This document shows positions 12,153 to 22,148 of a stretch of DNA of 64,000 bases, piece after piece. A program made the position numbers and the translations under genes. The first letter of the stretch is position 1. The number at the start of each line of letters is the position of its first letter. The DNA is from Saccharomyces paradoxus. Taxonomy: Eukaryota > Ascomycota > Saccharomycetes > Saccharomycetales > Saccharomycetaceae. The notes under the pieces are model-generated. The model made no database searches. It saw only the letters and a list, made by a program, of their open reading frames with translations, and was not told the DNA's origin. The stretch is taken from positions 310,001-374,000 of the forward strand of contig NC_047502.1 in the NCBI RefSeq assembly GCF_002079055.1, given 5' to 3'.

Positions 12153-12188
<36 letters not shown>
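12153..12188. repeat. (AT)18 dinucleotide tract at the PEX25 3' end
   Basis: Thirty-six bases of uninterrupted alternating AT end three bases from the PEX25 stop codon (12192-12194). It therefore lies at the very start of the PEX25 3' UTR, where TATATA repeats act as yeast 3'-end efficiency elements. Such tracts are also length-variable microsatellites. Confidence 0.95.
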
Positions 12189-12191
<3 letters not shown>

Positions 12192-12192
<1 letters not shown>

Positions 12193-13376
12193 TAATCTTT
12201 TGAAGAGCAAAGTGACCTCTTTGCTGTTATCCAAAGTTTAACCAGCCCAGTTAAGCCTGATCCCAGGGACAAAACGGCATACGTTCCCTTTGGAGTCTTT
12301 AAATTTAGAATGTCGGATGTGTTGGCCATGCAGTCAAACGATAATCTTACAATGTCTAAATAAACGAGGGTCTTTTCATCCTTGATAGCCTTTAGTTGCC
12401 TGTGTATTAACATTTCTGCGTTGTTATTTACGTTTAGGTCACATAACAACTGCTTCCTAATTGGCGATTGTGAATCATCGTCATTTTGGGCCTGATGCAT
12501 CAGTATAGGTGATAGTAGTAATGCGTTGTTTTGAACTTTTAGTTGCACTTCCAATTCTAATTGCCTTTTCTGTAGGCTTTGTAGGTTCAGCCAATGGTCC
12601 TTTAAGCTTAAAAGAATGTCGTACTGCCATGCAAAAGACTCTTGTCTACTGACAAAGGAGTAGAACGATTTATTTGTCCATATTTTCAATTTGTACAGGA
12701 GGTCCAATTCATCAAAGATACCATAATATAAATCCAAAAATTCTCTTAATGAAGCTTCATTAAACCATATTTTCTTAATTTGGTCAATTTGAAAGTTGCA
12801 TTTTCTAGTCTTATTAAATTTCCCTAAGAGGCTGAACACTCTGAAGGGTGTGCCGCCAAACCTTAAAATGTATCTGAAAGTACTTAATTGCTGACTGATA
12901 AAATCAATTTTCCTGTCAAAATTTCCCAGAAGAGACAGTAGAAGAACTTTGATCACTGTGATTGGATGCCTTAGTGCGACTTTTAAAGTCAAATTTTTCA
13001 AAATCTTGGTATAGTAGGCTAATACAGAAGGATCCAAAACAGTTAAATTTCTCTTCGACTTTTCGATAAACAGTTTCAATATATCCAGAGTATACTTGAT
13101 AATTTTTGCTAATTTGTCTCTACCAGATAGAGAATCCAATAAATATTTCAAGATAGTAATATTATCCACCATTTTTGTTTTCGCTTGAGAATCCTCATCA
13201 TCGCTTCTCGAGGATTCAGTATGGGGCTTGCCTCCGCTGCCTACACTGAATTTTTCTGCGCCGGCGTCTGATGAATGTGGATGGGTATTGTCATCCTGAG
13301 CGTCCTGGTAACTTACTCCAGAATAAGGCGGTGTTTCTGAACCGGAAACAATATCTGCCGTACCAAAGTGACTCAT
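12192..13376 (-). CDS. PEX25: Peroxisomal membrane peroxin Pex25
   Basis: Peripheral peroxisomal membrane protein of the Pex11/Pex25/Pex27 group, needed for peroxisome proliferation, size control and recruitment of Rho1 (family knowledge). 394 residues from the ATG at 13374-13376, the same as S. cerevisiae from memory. The N-terminal ~75 residues are polar and disordered (SSDAGAEK, SRSDDEDSQ). The rest is helical with the Pex11-like amphipathic region around RHPITVIKVLLLSLLG (about 139-154) and FRYILRFGGTPFRVFSLLG (about 167-185). No classic signal peptide is present. The stop codon abuts an (AT)18 tract. Confidence 0.95.
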
Positions 13377-13600
13377 TGTTTTACAATCGGTTTCTTTGAG
13401 TGAAGACTTTTAAGGAAACTAAAGGATGTTGGGTTCTACTCTGTTGCCTTCCCCAGTATATAAATCATCAATAATCAAGAGAAAGAAGAAGAAAAGAACC
13501 ATTTCAAAAATTATGTATGTAACCGGGAATAATAAACCTAATCCCACCGGAATTTCATATACTATCACCGGCTTGAAAAAAGAAAGAGAAAAAAATAATC

Positions 13601-13672
13601 TAGCGCCGCTCGGTTTCGATCCGAGGACATCAGGGTTATGAGCCCTGCGCGCTTCCACTGCGCCACGGCGCT
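13601..13672 (-). tRNA. Initiator tRNA-Met (anticodon CAU)
   Basis: A 72-nt tRNA gene reading AGCGCCGTGGCG at its 5' end and GCGGCGCTA at its 3' end, with no intron. Anticodon CAU lies at 13638-13640, flanked by the GGG/CCC anticodon stem (AGGGCTCATAACCCT) that marks initiators. The A1:U72 pair and an ATCGAAA T-loop in place of TTCGA are also hallmarks of the eukaryotic initiator. The internal A box (GTGGCGCAGTGG) and B box (GGATCGAAACC) are present, and a T7 Pol III terminator follows on the minus strand at 13589-13595. It corresponds to one of the dispersed initiator copies (IMT family) in yeast. Not an elongator tRNA-Met. Confidence 0.97.
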
Positions 13673-13807
13673 GCCAAATCATATGAATTTATTGCCTACC
13701 AGTAATTGTCATTAAAGATGTTTTTCTCTTTCTATATATCCAATTTATTGTATTTTAGTTCCGTTAAATATATCATTCATAGATATCTCGCTTGTGATCA
13801 CTGCTTT

Positions 13808-13816
13808 GGTGGCAAA
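13808..13816 (+). promoter_or_regulatory. PACE element (Rpn4-type site)
   Basis: Exact GGTGGCAAA, the proteasome-associated control element bound by Rpn4. It is about 136 bp upstream (5') of the initiator tRNA on its strand and about 900 bp upstream of CAR1, so its target is unclear. Confidence 0.5.
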
Positions 13817-14554
13817 ATCTTGGTTCGTTCCAGATATAGCCAACAATTACTCTTTTAGGTAATCTATTGTGTTTTACCTACAATATGGTCGTTACCGTTC
13901 AAGAAGGCTATTCCGTTTCAACTGTGGGAGTAAATTAATCGGTTGATTACTTCACTAGACTTGGACGTACGTTTGTCAACCCCTATAGCAAACTGTGGAA
14001 GCAATATTGATTGCCTAAGACAACAACTTATATAAACGAGTGGAACTTGGAACGCAACAATTGATAAAGATAAAATACTAATCTTGATTTTCTCATCATA
14101 ACATTCCGCCGTCTTTTACCAAACATGCATTAATTTGACGGCCTTCTGCATATAACACCATACAATGCTAAAGCTGGGCATGCTGTTTTGACAGGACCCT
14201 ATCCCTAGCAAGCTAACATGAAATAAAAACAAACGTCATCACCTCACACGGATAGACGACAAAAATGCAATCCCTGACCCACCAATGTTTGTCATAATTT
14301 AGCTATCAAAACTGATAACCCCACCTCTATTTCTACTGGCTCTTCGCTTTTTCGATGCCGCACCGTGACCCGCGATCTCCCGCCATATGATTGCTCCTTC
14401 CATTAACAGTTTTTTTCTATTCCCTTCAAGGAGCCGAGACACCGCGAAAATATCGGCTAGCCGACTGTCTCTAGCTCCTGCCCTTCACAAAGCACGGTGC
14501 TGCTAATGGCAATCAACAGCGCACCGCCGCTCGCTGAATTTTTCACTTAGCGGT

Positions 14555-14563
14555 AGCCGCCGA
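14555..14563 (+). promoter_or_regulatory. URS1 (Ume6 site) of CAR1
   Basis: Exact AGCCGCCGA, 155 to 147 bp upstream of the CAR1 ATG. CAR1 is the gene in which URS1 was originally defined, with Ume6 recruiting repression. The site and its position fit that knowledge. Confidence 0.9.
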
Positions 14564-14576
14564 GGGGTCAAAAGAA

Positions 14577-14584
14577 TATATAAA
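14577..14584 (+). promoter_or_regulatory. CAR1 TATA box
   Basis: Perfect TATATAAA 126 bp upstream of the ATG and just downstream of URS1. This is typical of a strongly regulated yeast gene. Confidence 0.8.
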
Positions 14585-14709
14585 CAGAGCTTTCAACTCT
14601 CTTTCTGTCACAATCTAGGACTGTCTCCCTTCTCTTGGCTTCTGTATCTCTTTTCAAAGGTAGCAGAAACAATAACTACTACATCAATAACAATATCACA
14701 TTATCAAAA

Positions 14710-15711
14710 ATGGAAACTGGTCCTCATTACAACTACTACAAAAACCGCGAATTATCCATCATTCTGGCTCCATTCAGCGGTGGTCAGGGTAAGCTCGGTG
14801 TCGAGAAGGGTCCTAAATACATGCTCAAGCATGGTCTGCAAACAAGCATAGAGGAGTTAGGCTGGTCTACGGAGTTGGAGCCCTCCATGGACGAGGCGCA
14901 ATTTGTAGGAAAGTTAAAAATGGAGAAGGACTCCACCACTGGGGGCTCCTCTGTTATGACGAACGGTATCAAGGCCAAGAGAGCTGATTTGGTTGGCGAA
15001 GCCACTAAGCTGGTCTACAACTCCGTGTCGAAAGTAGTCCAGGCGGACAGATTTCCCTTGACCTTGGGTGGTGATCATTCAATTGCCATAGGTACTGTGT
15101 CCGCGGTTTTGGACAAATACCCCGATGCTGGCCTTCTATGGATAGACGCTCACGCCGATATAAACACCATAGAAAGTACACCCTCTGGAAACTTGCACGG
15201 TTGTCCTGTGTCATTCCTAATGGGCCTAAACAAAGACGTTCCACATTGTCCCGAGTCCCTTAAATGGGTTCCAGGCAACTTAAGCCCAAAGAAAATCGCG
15301 TATATTGGGTTGAGAGATGTTGACGCAGGAGAAAAAAAAATCTTGAAAGAGTTAGGTATCGCTGCCTTTTCAATGTACCATGTCGACAAGTACGGCATCA
15401 ACGCTGTCATTGAAATGGCCATGAAAGCCGTGCACCCAGATACAAACGGTGAAGGTCCCATTATGTGCTCATATGACGTCGATGGTGTAGACCCATTATA
15501 CATTCCTGCTACAGGTACTCCAGTGAGAGGTGGGCTGACTTTAAGAGAGGGTCTTTTCTTAGTAGAAAGATTGGCAGAATCCGGCAATTTAATTGCTCTA
15601 GACATCGTTGAATGTAACCCTGACCTGGCTATTCATGATATTCATGTCTCGAACACCATCTCTGCAGGTTGCGCCATTGCCAGATGTGCATTGGGTGAAA
15701 CCTTATTGTAG
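14710..15711 (+). CDS. CAR1: Arginase
   Basis: Hydrolyses arginine to ornithine and urea, the first step of arginine catabolism; cytosolic Mn-dependent ureohydrolase. 333 residues from the ATG at 14710 ([12 protein letters not shown]). The 25 codons open upstream begin at TTG and are leader. Manganese ligands are visible: His123 in GGDHS, Asp146, His148 and Asp150 in DAHAD, Asp256 and Asp258 in SYDVDGVDP. Regulation is readable in the promoter: URS1, a TATA box and a GATA site, matching known induction by arginine and repression by good nitrogen sources. Convergent with GDE1 over 124 bp. All catalytic residues are intact. Confidence 0.98.
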   Translation: METGPHYNYYKNRELSIILAPFSGGQGKLGVEKGPKYMLKHGLQTSIEELGWSTELEPSMDEAQFVGKLKMEKDSTTGGSSVMTNGIKAKRADLVGEATKLVYNSVSKVVQADRFPLTLGGDHSIAIGTVSAVLDKYPDAGLLWIDAHADINTIESTPSGNLHGCPVSFLMGLNKDVPHCPESLKWVPGNLSPKKIAYIGLRDVDAGEKKILKELGIAAFSMYHVDKYGINAVIEMAMKAVHPDTNGEGPIMCSYDVDGVDPLYIPATGTPVRGGLTLREGLFLVERLAESGNLIALDIVECNPDLAIHDIHVSNTISAGCAIARCALGETLL

Positions 15712-15835
15712 TTTAAATCATCATCCATTATTTTATCAAAATAAGCATTCTTTTTTATTTTAGTTAAGCACATGCATACATAAAATTACGAATAAAAATA
15801 AATGAAAAAAAAAAACTACTATATTCCGTTACTTT

Positions 15836-18800
15836 TCATATTTTTTTGGTTAACCCACGTCTAATTGCCAATACACTATCTACGATAACGGCATCTACAC
15901 CTGCTTCAATTTGAATACTGGCATTTTCCGGGTCATTGTTGTCCACGCCGTAAGTGACACATACCAGCCCATTTGACTTAACCACTTGTACCAACCGTGG
16001 CGCCTTTAAAATAGGTGCTGCAGCTGATACAATACCCAATAAATTCCACTTCTTAGCAAATCTTATACCGTTTTGCAACGATGACGCTCTCAAATCAGCC
16101 ATCTGCTCACTTCCACCTTCCGTCAGAAACAATATTGGAATTACCGGTTGCTTTAACGAAAGCATGATGCAAATATCAGGATGAAATGACGAGAAAATAA
16201 TATCCCTACCATTTGCATGATCAAAAACTACTTTTAGTACAGTGTCCACCCAATGGTTCATTTCCATCATTATTTGCCCCAACTCCTCCTCTTCGGCTTC
16301 GTCAAGCATTGGAAATTTACATTCTATGTTAAACCCAACATTGGCCGGGATTTTCTTGAATAGTTCTTTCAAGGTAACAAATGACGAAGCTATTGAATGT
16401 CCCCTAGCATTCCCCTTGAAATTGTTCTTCTTAAACGTCTTGGTTAGCCTCATTCGATTGTTAGACCAATGAAAATTGTTAGACCTCCCCTCTGGGTCAA
16501 CGTCATGTAGATCCCAGGCTTTCCTTAATGTACTGACGTCAGAATCATCTACCGAGCGCCCTCTATATTTTTGTAATGCTGTCTCCTCCCCATTTATATG
16601 GCGGGATGGGTGACCTGCTCCGCGTTGGATGTGCTCTTTATTGGCATTGTTCAAATCTAAAAACTGCTCCAGCGTCAATTCATGCATGGGGATATCAACA
16701 CCTGTTTCAGCTACTAGGAAATCATGATAAACTACTGGTACGTTATCCTTCGTCAACTGAACATCAAACTCTACATACGATGCTCCCAATGAAGCTGCCA
16801 TGATGAAAGACTCGACTGTGTTCTCTCCAAGTTGCAACGATTTATTAGGGTTATTTTTACCCAGGCCTCTATGTCCTATAACACGCGTGGACACTAGAGA
16901 CTTCCAGTACGTTTCTGTCCTTTCCGAGGGCAGTTCTGGATGTTCGAATGGCGTTATGATAATATATTCAAATTTCAATGTCCCAAGTATCTCCAGCGTA
17001 TGATTAGCAATGATAGGGACCGTCACACTACCATTCAATATGCTTCTATTGACTCCCACTGAACTGTATGACTTATTTAACATTGAAACTCCTCTCCCCA
17101 TTACGTGGTTATTAATATTTTTTTGGCAGGATATTTTATTATGAGGATCCAACGAACGTGTTCCATATGTTGGCACGATATCAAAATATAATGTGTGTGA
17201 ATAATCAACTTTGAAAGGTACCTTGAAGTCTACTGCATCTACATTATCCTCCAATGGTAAATCTAGAATTACAGACGACCTATCAATTGAATCAGTGCAT
17301 GAAACTACTAGTGATAAAGCACAATCTGTTTCCAAGCCAACAACATTTGCCAGTGCTTCTTGGCTCAACGAAATTGAAGGGCTTTTGTTTCTTGTATCGT
17401 TGCTTCCTAATGTTATTAATATCAGTGATTCATTATTATCCAAGAATCTATGTCCATATGACTTTATTGGTCCAGCAAGTTTTCCCAAGGATCCTTTATT
17501 AACCCCGTTTCCATTTTCATTTTTATCATCTAATTCACTGGTATTAATCTCGTTTGATGATTCTTTCTCCTCGCTACCACTGTTTAACTGTGAATGGGGA
17601 TGTGTGACCAATTCGTCTTTGATTTGAACCATATCAGCAATGTGTAAATGACCACGTAATACAGCGTGCTCCATCGGTGTCCATCCACCTTCGTCCTCAA
17701 TATCAAAGTTTGCATTGTTGGCTATTAAGAGTTTTACAATGTTCGTAAACCCCTCAGCTGCTGCAACGAAGATAGCTGTCCAGCCAAAAAGTTTTTCCCT
17801 TATTTCAAGGTTTGCTCCATTGTACAATAAACACACAGCAGCCTCGAAGAAATTCAATCTACAAGCAAGATAAAGCGGTGTTTCGTGTAATTCATTGTCT
17901 TGATGATTCATATCAAATCTTTTCGAAGATAAAAGAACGTTTAAAAGGGGATAGTTATTCCACTCAGTGGCCAAATGTAACAAACTCGAACTTTTTAACT
18001 TTACATTCGGATCGAAAGATTGCAATAAAACTTCTGTAGTTTTAGGATGGGCACCCAACACACACAAATGTAAAGGTGTCAACGATTCTGCATCTCCGAA
18101 CGTGGAAACGTCATCAATAGGGACTTCATTCCAGATATTCCATTCCTTCATTAGCTTGATAATCAATGCCGTAATTTCAGATAAGCCGTACTGGCAAGAA
18201 TAATGCAAGGGCGTTCTCTTGTAATTATCATGCTGAAAAAGGCACGGTCTCAAATGAACCGGTAATTCGTTCAAAATATAAGAGAGTATACAGGCCGAGC
18301 TTTTTTCCTCCTCTGCAATACTGTCTGATTCTACTGGAGCGGATAGTGTCGTATGCAGGGCCCTCAAATTTGTCACGATTTCGCCCTTACCATTGGTGTA
18401 TTTAAAAGGTTGTGACTTCCTTTTTCTTCCTGAAACCTCTTGTTTTCCGATTAACTTGCCAATTGCAATAATATGATGATGGAAAAAATTTCTTCTATTG
18501 ATATCTTCCGAATCATTTAGAGACGGAATAATCTTTAAGATAGCATTAATGCATACCAACGATTTAGACATCGCTGCCTTGTTCAAAACATTAATCATAA
18601 CTCTCGTTGGAATCAGAGATAATTCCGAATATAGATTTGTCAGTTCTCTAATTAACCCTTTACTATCATCTTCCTCTATAAAAAAGCAAATTATCCTGAA
18701 GAATTCTGAATTATCACTAGCATTTGCACTAGGAGAGGTACTTCTCATCACCTTCTCGTAAGAATTTATCCTGAAAGTCACTTGTTCCCAGATGGTTTTG

Positions 18801-19501
18801 AGTAAACTCAAATCTCTGGTAATGAGAGAATCATCAGCAAATTGTAACGGCAAAATTCTAGTTTCCATGGTTGACGTTTGCTGATGGGTACCGACCTTTT
18901 TGTCCAGTTTCTTTAAGATCTTACCAAAAGCTCTCTTATTTAATTCTGCATACCACTTTAAATTTCTAAATTGCTTTCTTAACTCAGCCAAGATGGACTG
19001 GATTTCAATCAAGTCGTCTTTATGATAAGGTACACGGTTGACTTGACTCTTTCCCTTTAAAAGCATATTCATCTCCCTCGTATCCTTTGTGAGTAAGGTT
19101 TGTGCTATCGCATCTTCTTTGTTGGCATCAACCGCTAAAGTTGATTTTATCTCATTGAATTGATTGGACGAAAGCAATCTTTCGAATCTTTTCTTATATT
19201 CTGCAAACTGGGAATTGTAAAATGTGTCAACTTTCTCTATATCCCTGTCGATTGCAAAAAAAAATGACCCGAGTAACTTTTGGATTTTTGGAGAGTCCAA
19301 ATAATTTTGAGCACTGTTGGACGAGTCTCTCATTTTTGTCGGCGGCCTGCTTTCATCGTATCTATTCTTGTTATGTGCCCTGTATATGTCTTCTTGAAGT
19401 ATTGTAATTTCCTTAATCATTTTCTTTAATGACTTGTAGCCAACATATTGGCTTGACCACTCTGGAATCCGATGATTGGCAAAGGTTTTTCCGAACTTCA
19501 T
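15836..19501 (-). CDS. GDE1: Glycerophosphocholine phosphodiesterase Gde1
   Basis: Hydrolyses glycerophosphocholine to choline and glycerol 3-phosphate, letting the cell use it as a phosphate and choline source. 1221 residues from the ATG at 19499-19501. Domains: an N-terminal SPX domain (about 1-330, starting MKFGKTFANHRIPEWS) that senses inositol pyrophosphate or phosphate in this family; ankyrin repeats (about 430-630, e.g. TPLHYSCQYG, TPLYLACRLN, TPMEHAVLRGH); and a glycerophosphodiester phosphodiesterase domain (about 870-1215) with catalytic HRG near 875 in RVIGHRGLGKN, then EFDVQLTKD and VVYHD. Upstream there is an exact CACGTG E-box. CQD1 lies behind it on the same strand. Length is within two residues of S. 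cerevisiae from memory. Confidence 0.97.
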   Translation of the reverse strand: MKFGKTFANHRIPEWSSQYVGYKSLKKMIKEITILQEDIYRAHNKNRYDESRPPTKMRDSSNSAQNYLDSPKIQKLLGSFFFAIDRDIEKVDTFYNSQFAEYKKRFERLLSSNQFNEIKSTLAVDANKEDAIAQTLLTKDTREMNMLLKGKSQVNRVPYHKDDLIEIQSILAELRKQFRNLKWYAELNKRAFGKILKKLDKKVGTHQQTSTMETRILPLQFADDSLITRDLSLLKTIWEQVTFRINSYEKVMRSTSPSANASDNSEFFRIICFFIEEDDSKGLIRELTNLYSELSLIPTRVMINVLNKAAMSKSLVCINAILKIIPSLNDSEDINRRNFFHHHIIAIGKLIGKQEVSGRKRKSQPFKYTNGKGEIVTNLRALHTTLSAPVESDSIAEEEKSSACILSYILNELPVHLRPCLFQHDNYKRTPLHYSCQYGLSEITALIIKLMKEWNIWNEVPIDDVSTFGDAESLTPLHLCVLGAHPKTTEVLLQSFDPNVKLKSSSLLHLATEWNNYPLLNVLLSSKRFDMNHQDNELHETPLYLACRLNFFEAAVCLLYNGANLEIREKLFGWTAIFVAAAEGFTNIVKLLIANNANFDIEDEGGWTPMEHAVLRGHLHIADMVQIKDELVTHPHSQLNSGSEEKESSNEINTSELDDKNENGNGVNKGSLGKLAGPIKSYGHRFLDNNESLILITLGSNDTRNKSPSISLSQEALANVVGLETDCALSLVVSCTDSIDRSSVILDLPLEDNVDAVDFKVPFKVDYSHTLYFDIVPTYGTRSLDPHNKISCQKNINNHVMGRGVSMLNKSYSSVGVNRSILNGSVTVPIIANHTLEILGTLKFEYIIITPFEHPELPSERTETYWKSLVSTRVIGHRGLGKNNPNKSLQLGENTVESFIMAASLGASYVEFDVQLTKDNVPVVYHDFLVAETGVDIPMHELTLEQFLDLNNANKEHIQRGAGHPSRHINGEETALQKYRGRSVDDSDVSTLRKAWDLHDVDPEGRSNNFHWSNNRMRLTKTFKKNNFKGNARGHSIASSFVTLKELFKKIPANVGFNIECKFPMLDEAEEEELGQIMMEMNHWVDTVLKVVFDHANGRDIIFSSFHPDICIMLSLKQPVIPILFLTEGGSEQMADLRASSLQNGIRFAKKWNLLGIVSAAAPILKAPRLVQVVKSNGLVCVTYGVDNNDPENASIQIEAGVDAVIVDSVLAIRRGLTKKI

Positions 19502-20017
19502 GATTTATATTATTTGATTATATAAAAATGTTACAGCTTTGATATCTTGCCACCTTAGTTAGGACTAATGGCAATTTTTGTGTTATTTAGTGGGGGCTCC
19601 CTTTTTATTTGATTTTTAAGTTTTTGTTGCGTTTCTTTATTGCTTAATAGTACACTAATGGCAAAAGTTCAGCTCTTTATTGATCTCAGTTTGTAAGACA
19701 GTTATTTGTTTTTTATTTCTATCAGACAACGCTCTCTTTCGATGTATTGTACTCGTTCTAAAAATAAATCTCTTATTCCCTTGGCGATATTTAAAGAGTA
19801 TGGCGAAGTTTTTTATTGAAAGAGTACAAAAAGTTGGTAATGACCACACTGGCCTACTTTCAAGCTGGAACAACCGCGATATTTTTATCTGTCATTTAAA
19901 TAGGCTCAGTCGTTTTTTCTGGAGAGTTATTATTTTTGAGATAGCGTGTGTAACATTACTCCACTTACGAACACGTGGAAATTTGCAATTATAAAAGGTG
20001 CATAAAAAGAAAGAATA
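19502..20017. promoter_or_regulatory. GDE1 promoter / CQD1 3' region
   Basis: 516 bp between two minus-strand genes. It is AT-rich with T tracts, and carries one CACGTG E-box near the CQD1 end (19972-19977). A 104-codon ORF on the plus strand at 19680-19994 has no recognisable feature and overlaps this promoter, so I do not call it. Confidence 0.6.
19972..19977. promoter_or_regulatory. CACGTG E-box upstream of GDE1
   Basis: Palindromic CACGTG followed by G, i.e. ACACGTGG, about 475 bp upstream of the GDE1 ATG. CACGTGG is the high-affinity form for Pho4, though Cbf1 and Tye7 share the core. Pho4 control would fit the phosphate-scavenging role of GDE1; this is inference. Confidence 0.5.
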
Positions 20018-22148
20018 TTAATAATTAGGACACAGCTGGTCAGTCCTGACAAGATCATATATTTGTTTCATCGAGAGATGCATTAATTGACGCACTTCTA
20101 AACCAACCCATATCTTGAGCATTGATAATGTGCTTGCATCTTTCAAGAGACTTTTGGCTTCCCGCTTAAACCCAAATTCACGTAATATAGGCAGCGAACT
20201 GTTTACGAAGAGAAGTTACAAAGGAGTGAGTATTTTTGTTAGTAAAACGATTTCTTTAGTAGCAATCAATAACCAAAAAAATAGGTAAAAGAAAAGGGGT
20301 TTTGAAAAATAAATATTATTCTTCAAAACCATTAATCAATGCATAAAATACGAACCTTTCAAATAAGTCCAAGTTTGGATCTAATTGGCGTCCAATACCT
20401 TCCAAAAGTAAAATAGCAACTACCACAGAAACAAAATCAGATTCCATTCTAACATGATGGGACCGTACCATACTTAGCATTTGGTCGAGCAAATCACCAA
20501 TTGAGACAGTTCCCAGTGTAAATGTTCTTTGTTTAACTTTATCCACTAGCTTTTCAACTTTGAAAGCAAATACTTCCTTATCAATGGCTGTTTCTGGAGT
20601 CCTTGACCTTTCAATCATCAACTCACCAGCCCTATAACCATCAAATCGAGCCAATGCATTAAATAGCGCTATGAAATTTATTCTGTTTTTTTCATTCAGT
20701 TCTGTAATTATTCCTGTATCGATGAAACATATTTGAGGAGTGTAATTAGTCAAGACGGACTTTAGTTCTCCAACAAAGTCCTGATCTCGGTTTTCCTCTA
20801 TTTTCCTCCTTAAGGCGTGCGTTATCCTGAACGATTCAAGTTCGGAGGATATGATGTTTGTGCCGTATTTGTTCGTCTTGACAAATCTGATTATAACATT
20901 GCCGGGATGCAGATCAGCATGAACAAAATCATCAAGAATCAACATTTGTAGAAACGCGTCAACGAAAGGATCGCTGACCTTCTTACAAAGTTCAACATCG
21001 TCAATTTGCTTTTTCGTAGATAAAAACTTTTCCATGGAGAGGCCATATACATGCTCTTCGAACATAACATCCCTATTTGATAAGGGAAGAAACGGTTTTG
21101 GAAACTTCACCTGAATAGAATTTTTGAAATTTTCATTGAATCTTTCTAAGTTCAACGCTTCGATTCTTAGATCCAACTGAATATTCATTAATATGGAAAA
21201 TTGATTGACTTCGCTGGGTAAGGACAGCCATTCCATAGTCGGAATCCAATTTATTGTGTCAGCAAAAAATTTCATTATTTTCAAATCTCTCCGGATCTGA
21301 GATCTTACATTTGGATGCAAAATCTTGATTGCACACCAGCGATTTCCATCCTTTCCGATTTGTATATTATCATATTTATCAATGTACTTCTGAGATAATT
21401 CACCCACGTAAACTTGTGCGATGGACCCAACTCCGATTGGTGTACGATTAAATTCATCAAAAGCATCTTCAATCTTGTCAACCTTCAAAGCTTGGGAAAG
21501 CTTTTTTAGGGTAAAGCTTAGAGAGTGTGCTGACACGTTACTATGCAATTTACCTAATTCATGACACAAGGCGTGAGAGAATATATCGGTTCTCGACCCT
21601 GCCCATTGTCCGAGTTTAATGAAACTAGGACCAGCCAATTCCAATGCTTTACGCAGCAGTTGGCACCAAATTAATGAACCTCGAGTTTCAGTTATATTGG
21701 TATCCGTAACTCTAAATTTATGACCGAACCATGATATGGGGTACAACAGCAGAAGGGGTAAAAAAATGGCAGAAATCTCTAAAAACCTTAAAATGGTGCA
21801 TACAGGTTCGACAACATTATCGTTGAAACCGAACCAAAGAATCCTTAGACATCTTATTAGTTTATTGGGTGATTCAATGATCTTTGTCGACCTGAAGGAT
21901 ATGAGCTTTTCCTGCAATTCGTTTTCGGAAGAAACGTAGAGGCCCATTTCGAAAGTGTCACCTTTGGGATCCGGTTTTAGGGAGTCATTGTATATCAAAC
22001 GATATTGTTTTGAAACTGAATTATGGGTCAAATAAAAAGCGATTGATGTAGGTATTATTAGCTGTCTTATAGATATTTTATGCAAATGCCGTGTGGACTG
22101 GCTATAGTATCGCCAAGAGTTTCTATAAGTGAATTTTAAAAACGACAT
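20018..22148 (-). CDS. CQD1: Mitochondrial UbiB-family (ABC1/ADCK-like) protein Cqd1, spliced
   Basis: Atypical kinase-like protein of the mitochondrial inner membrane, implicated in coenzyme Q distribution and membrane lipid homeostasis (YPL109C; family knowledge). Exon 1 is 20356-22148 (ATG at 22146-22148) and exon 2 is 20018-20198. Joining them across a 157-nt intron gives 657 residues, the length I remember for S. cerevisiae. Features: a basic N-terminal presequence, a membrane segment near 120-140 (FLPLLLLYPISWFG), the UbiB KxGQ signature in IKLGQWAGSR (about 172-181), HADLHPGN (about 405) and the metal-binding DTG (about 476). Exon 2 encodes the C-terminal SLPILREFGFKR to LCPNY. Without splicing the frame ends 13 codons into the intron. 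The exon junction codon is inferred as Ser. Confidence 0.93.
20199..20355 (-). other. CQD1 spliceosomal intron with unusual 5' splice site
   Basis: 157-nt intron in the minus-strand gene. The donor is GTTCGT (20350-20355) instead of GTATGT. The branch site TACTAAC is perfect (20238-20244), followed by a pyrimidine-rich stretch, and the acceptor AAACAG ends at 20199. It is the first AG after the branch site. Only GTTCGT keeps exon 1 in frame with exon 2; the nearby GTATTT would not. Confidence 0.88.

Larger units (their letters stand above)
13673..14709. promoter_or_regulatory. Long tRNA-CAR1 intergenic region and CAR1 promoter
   Basis: About 1.04 kb without a credible gene. The CAR1-proximal 400 bp holds GATAA (14314-14318, a possible nitrogen-regulated GATA-factor site), GC-rich blocks at 14350-14540, URS1 and a TATA box. 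The tRNA-proximal half holds an exact PACE element at 13808-13816 and a 17-codon ATG ORF at about 13885. I looked for delta, sigma and tau LTR ends next to the tRNA, a usual Ty target, and recognised none. Confidence 0.7.

Noticed and set aside
13673-14709. Possible Ty LTR next to the initiator tRNA
   Set aside because: No delta, sigma or tau terminal sequence or target duplication could be recognised by eye.
15005-15605. Minus-strand ORFs of 79 and 151 codons in CAR1
   Set aside because: Antisense shadows of arginase coding sequence with strong codon constraint on the plus strand.
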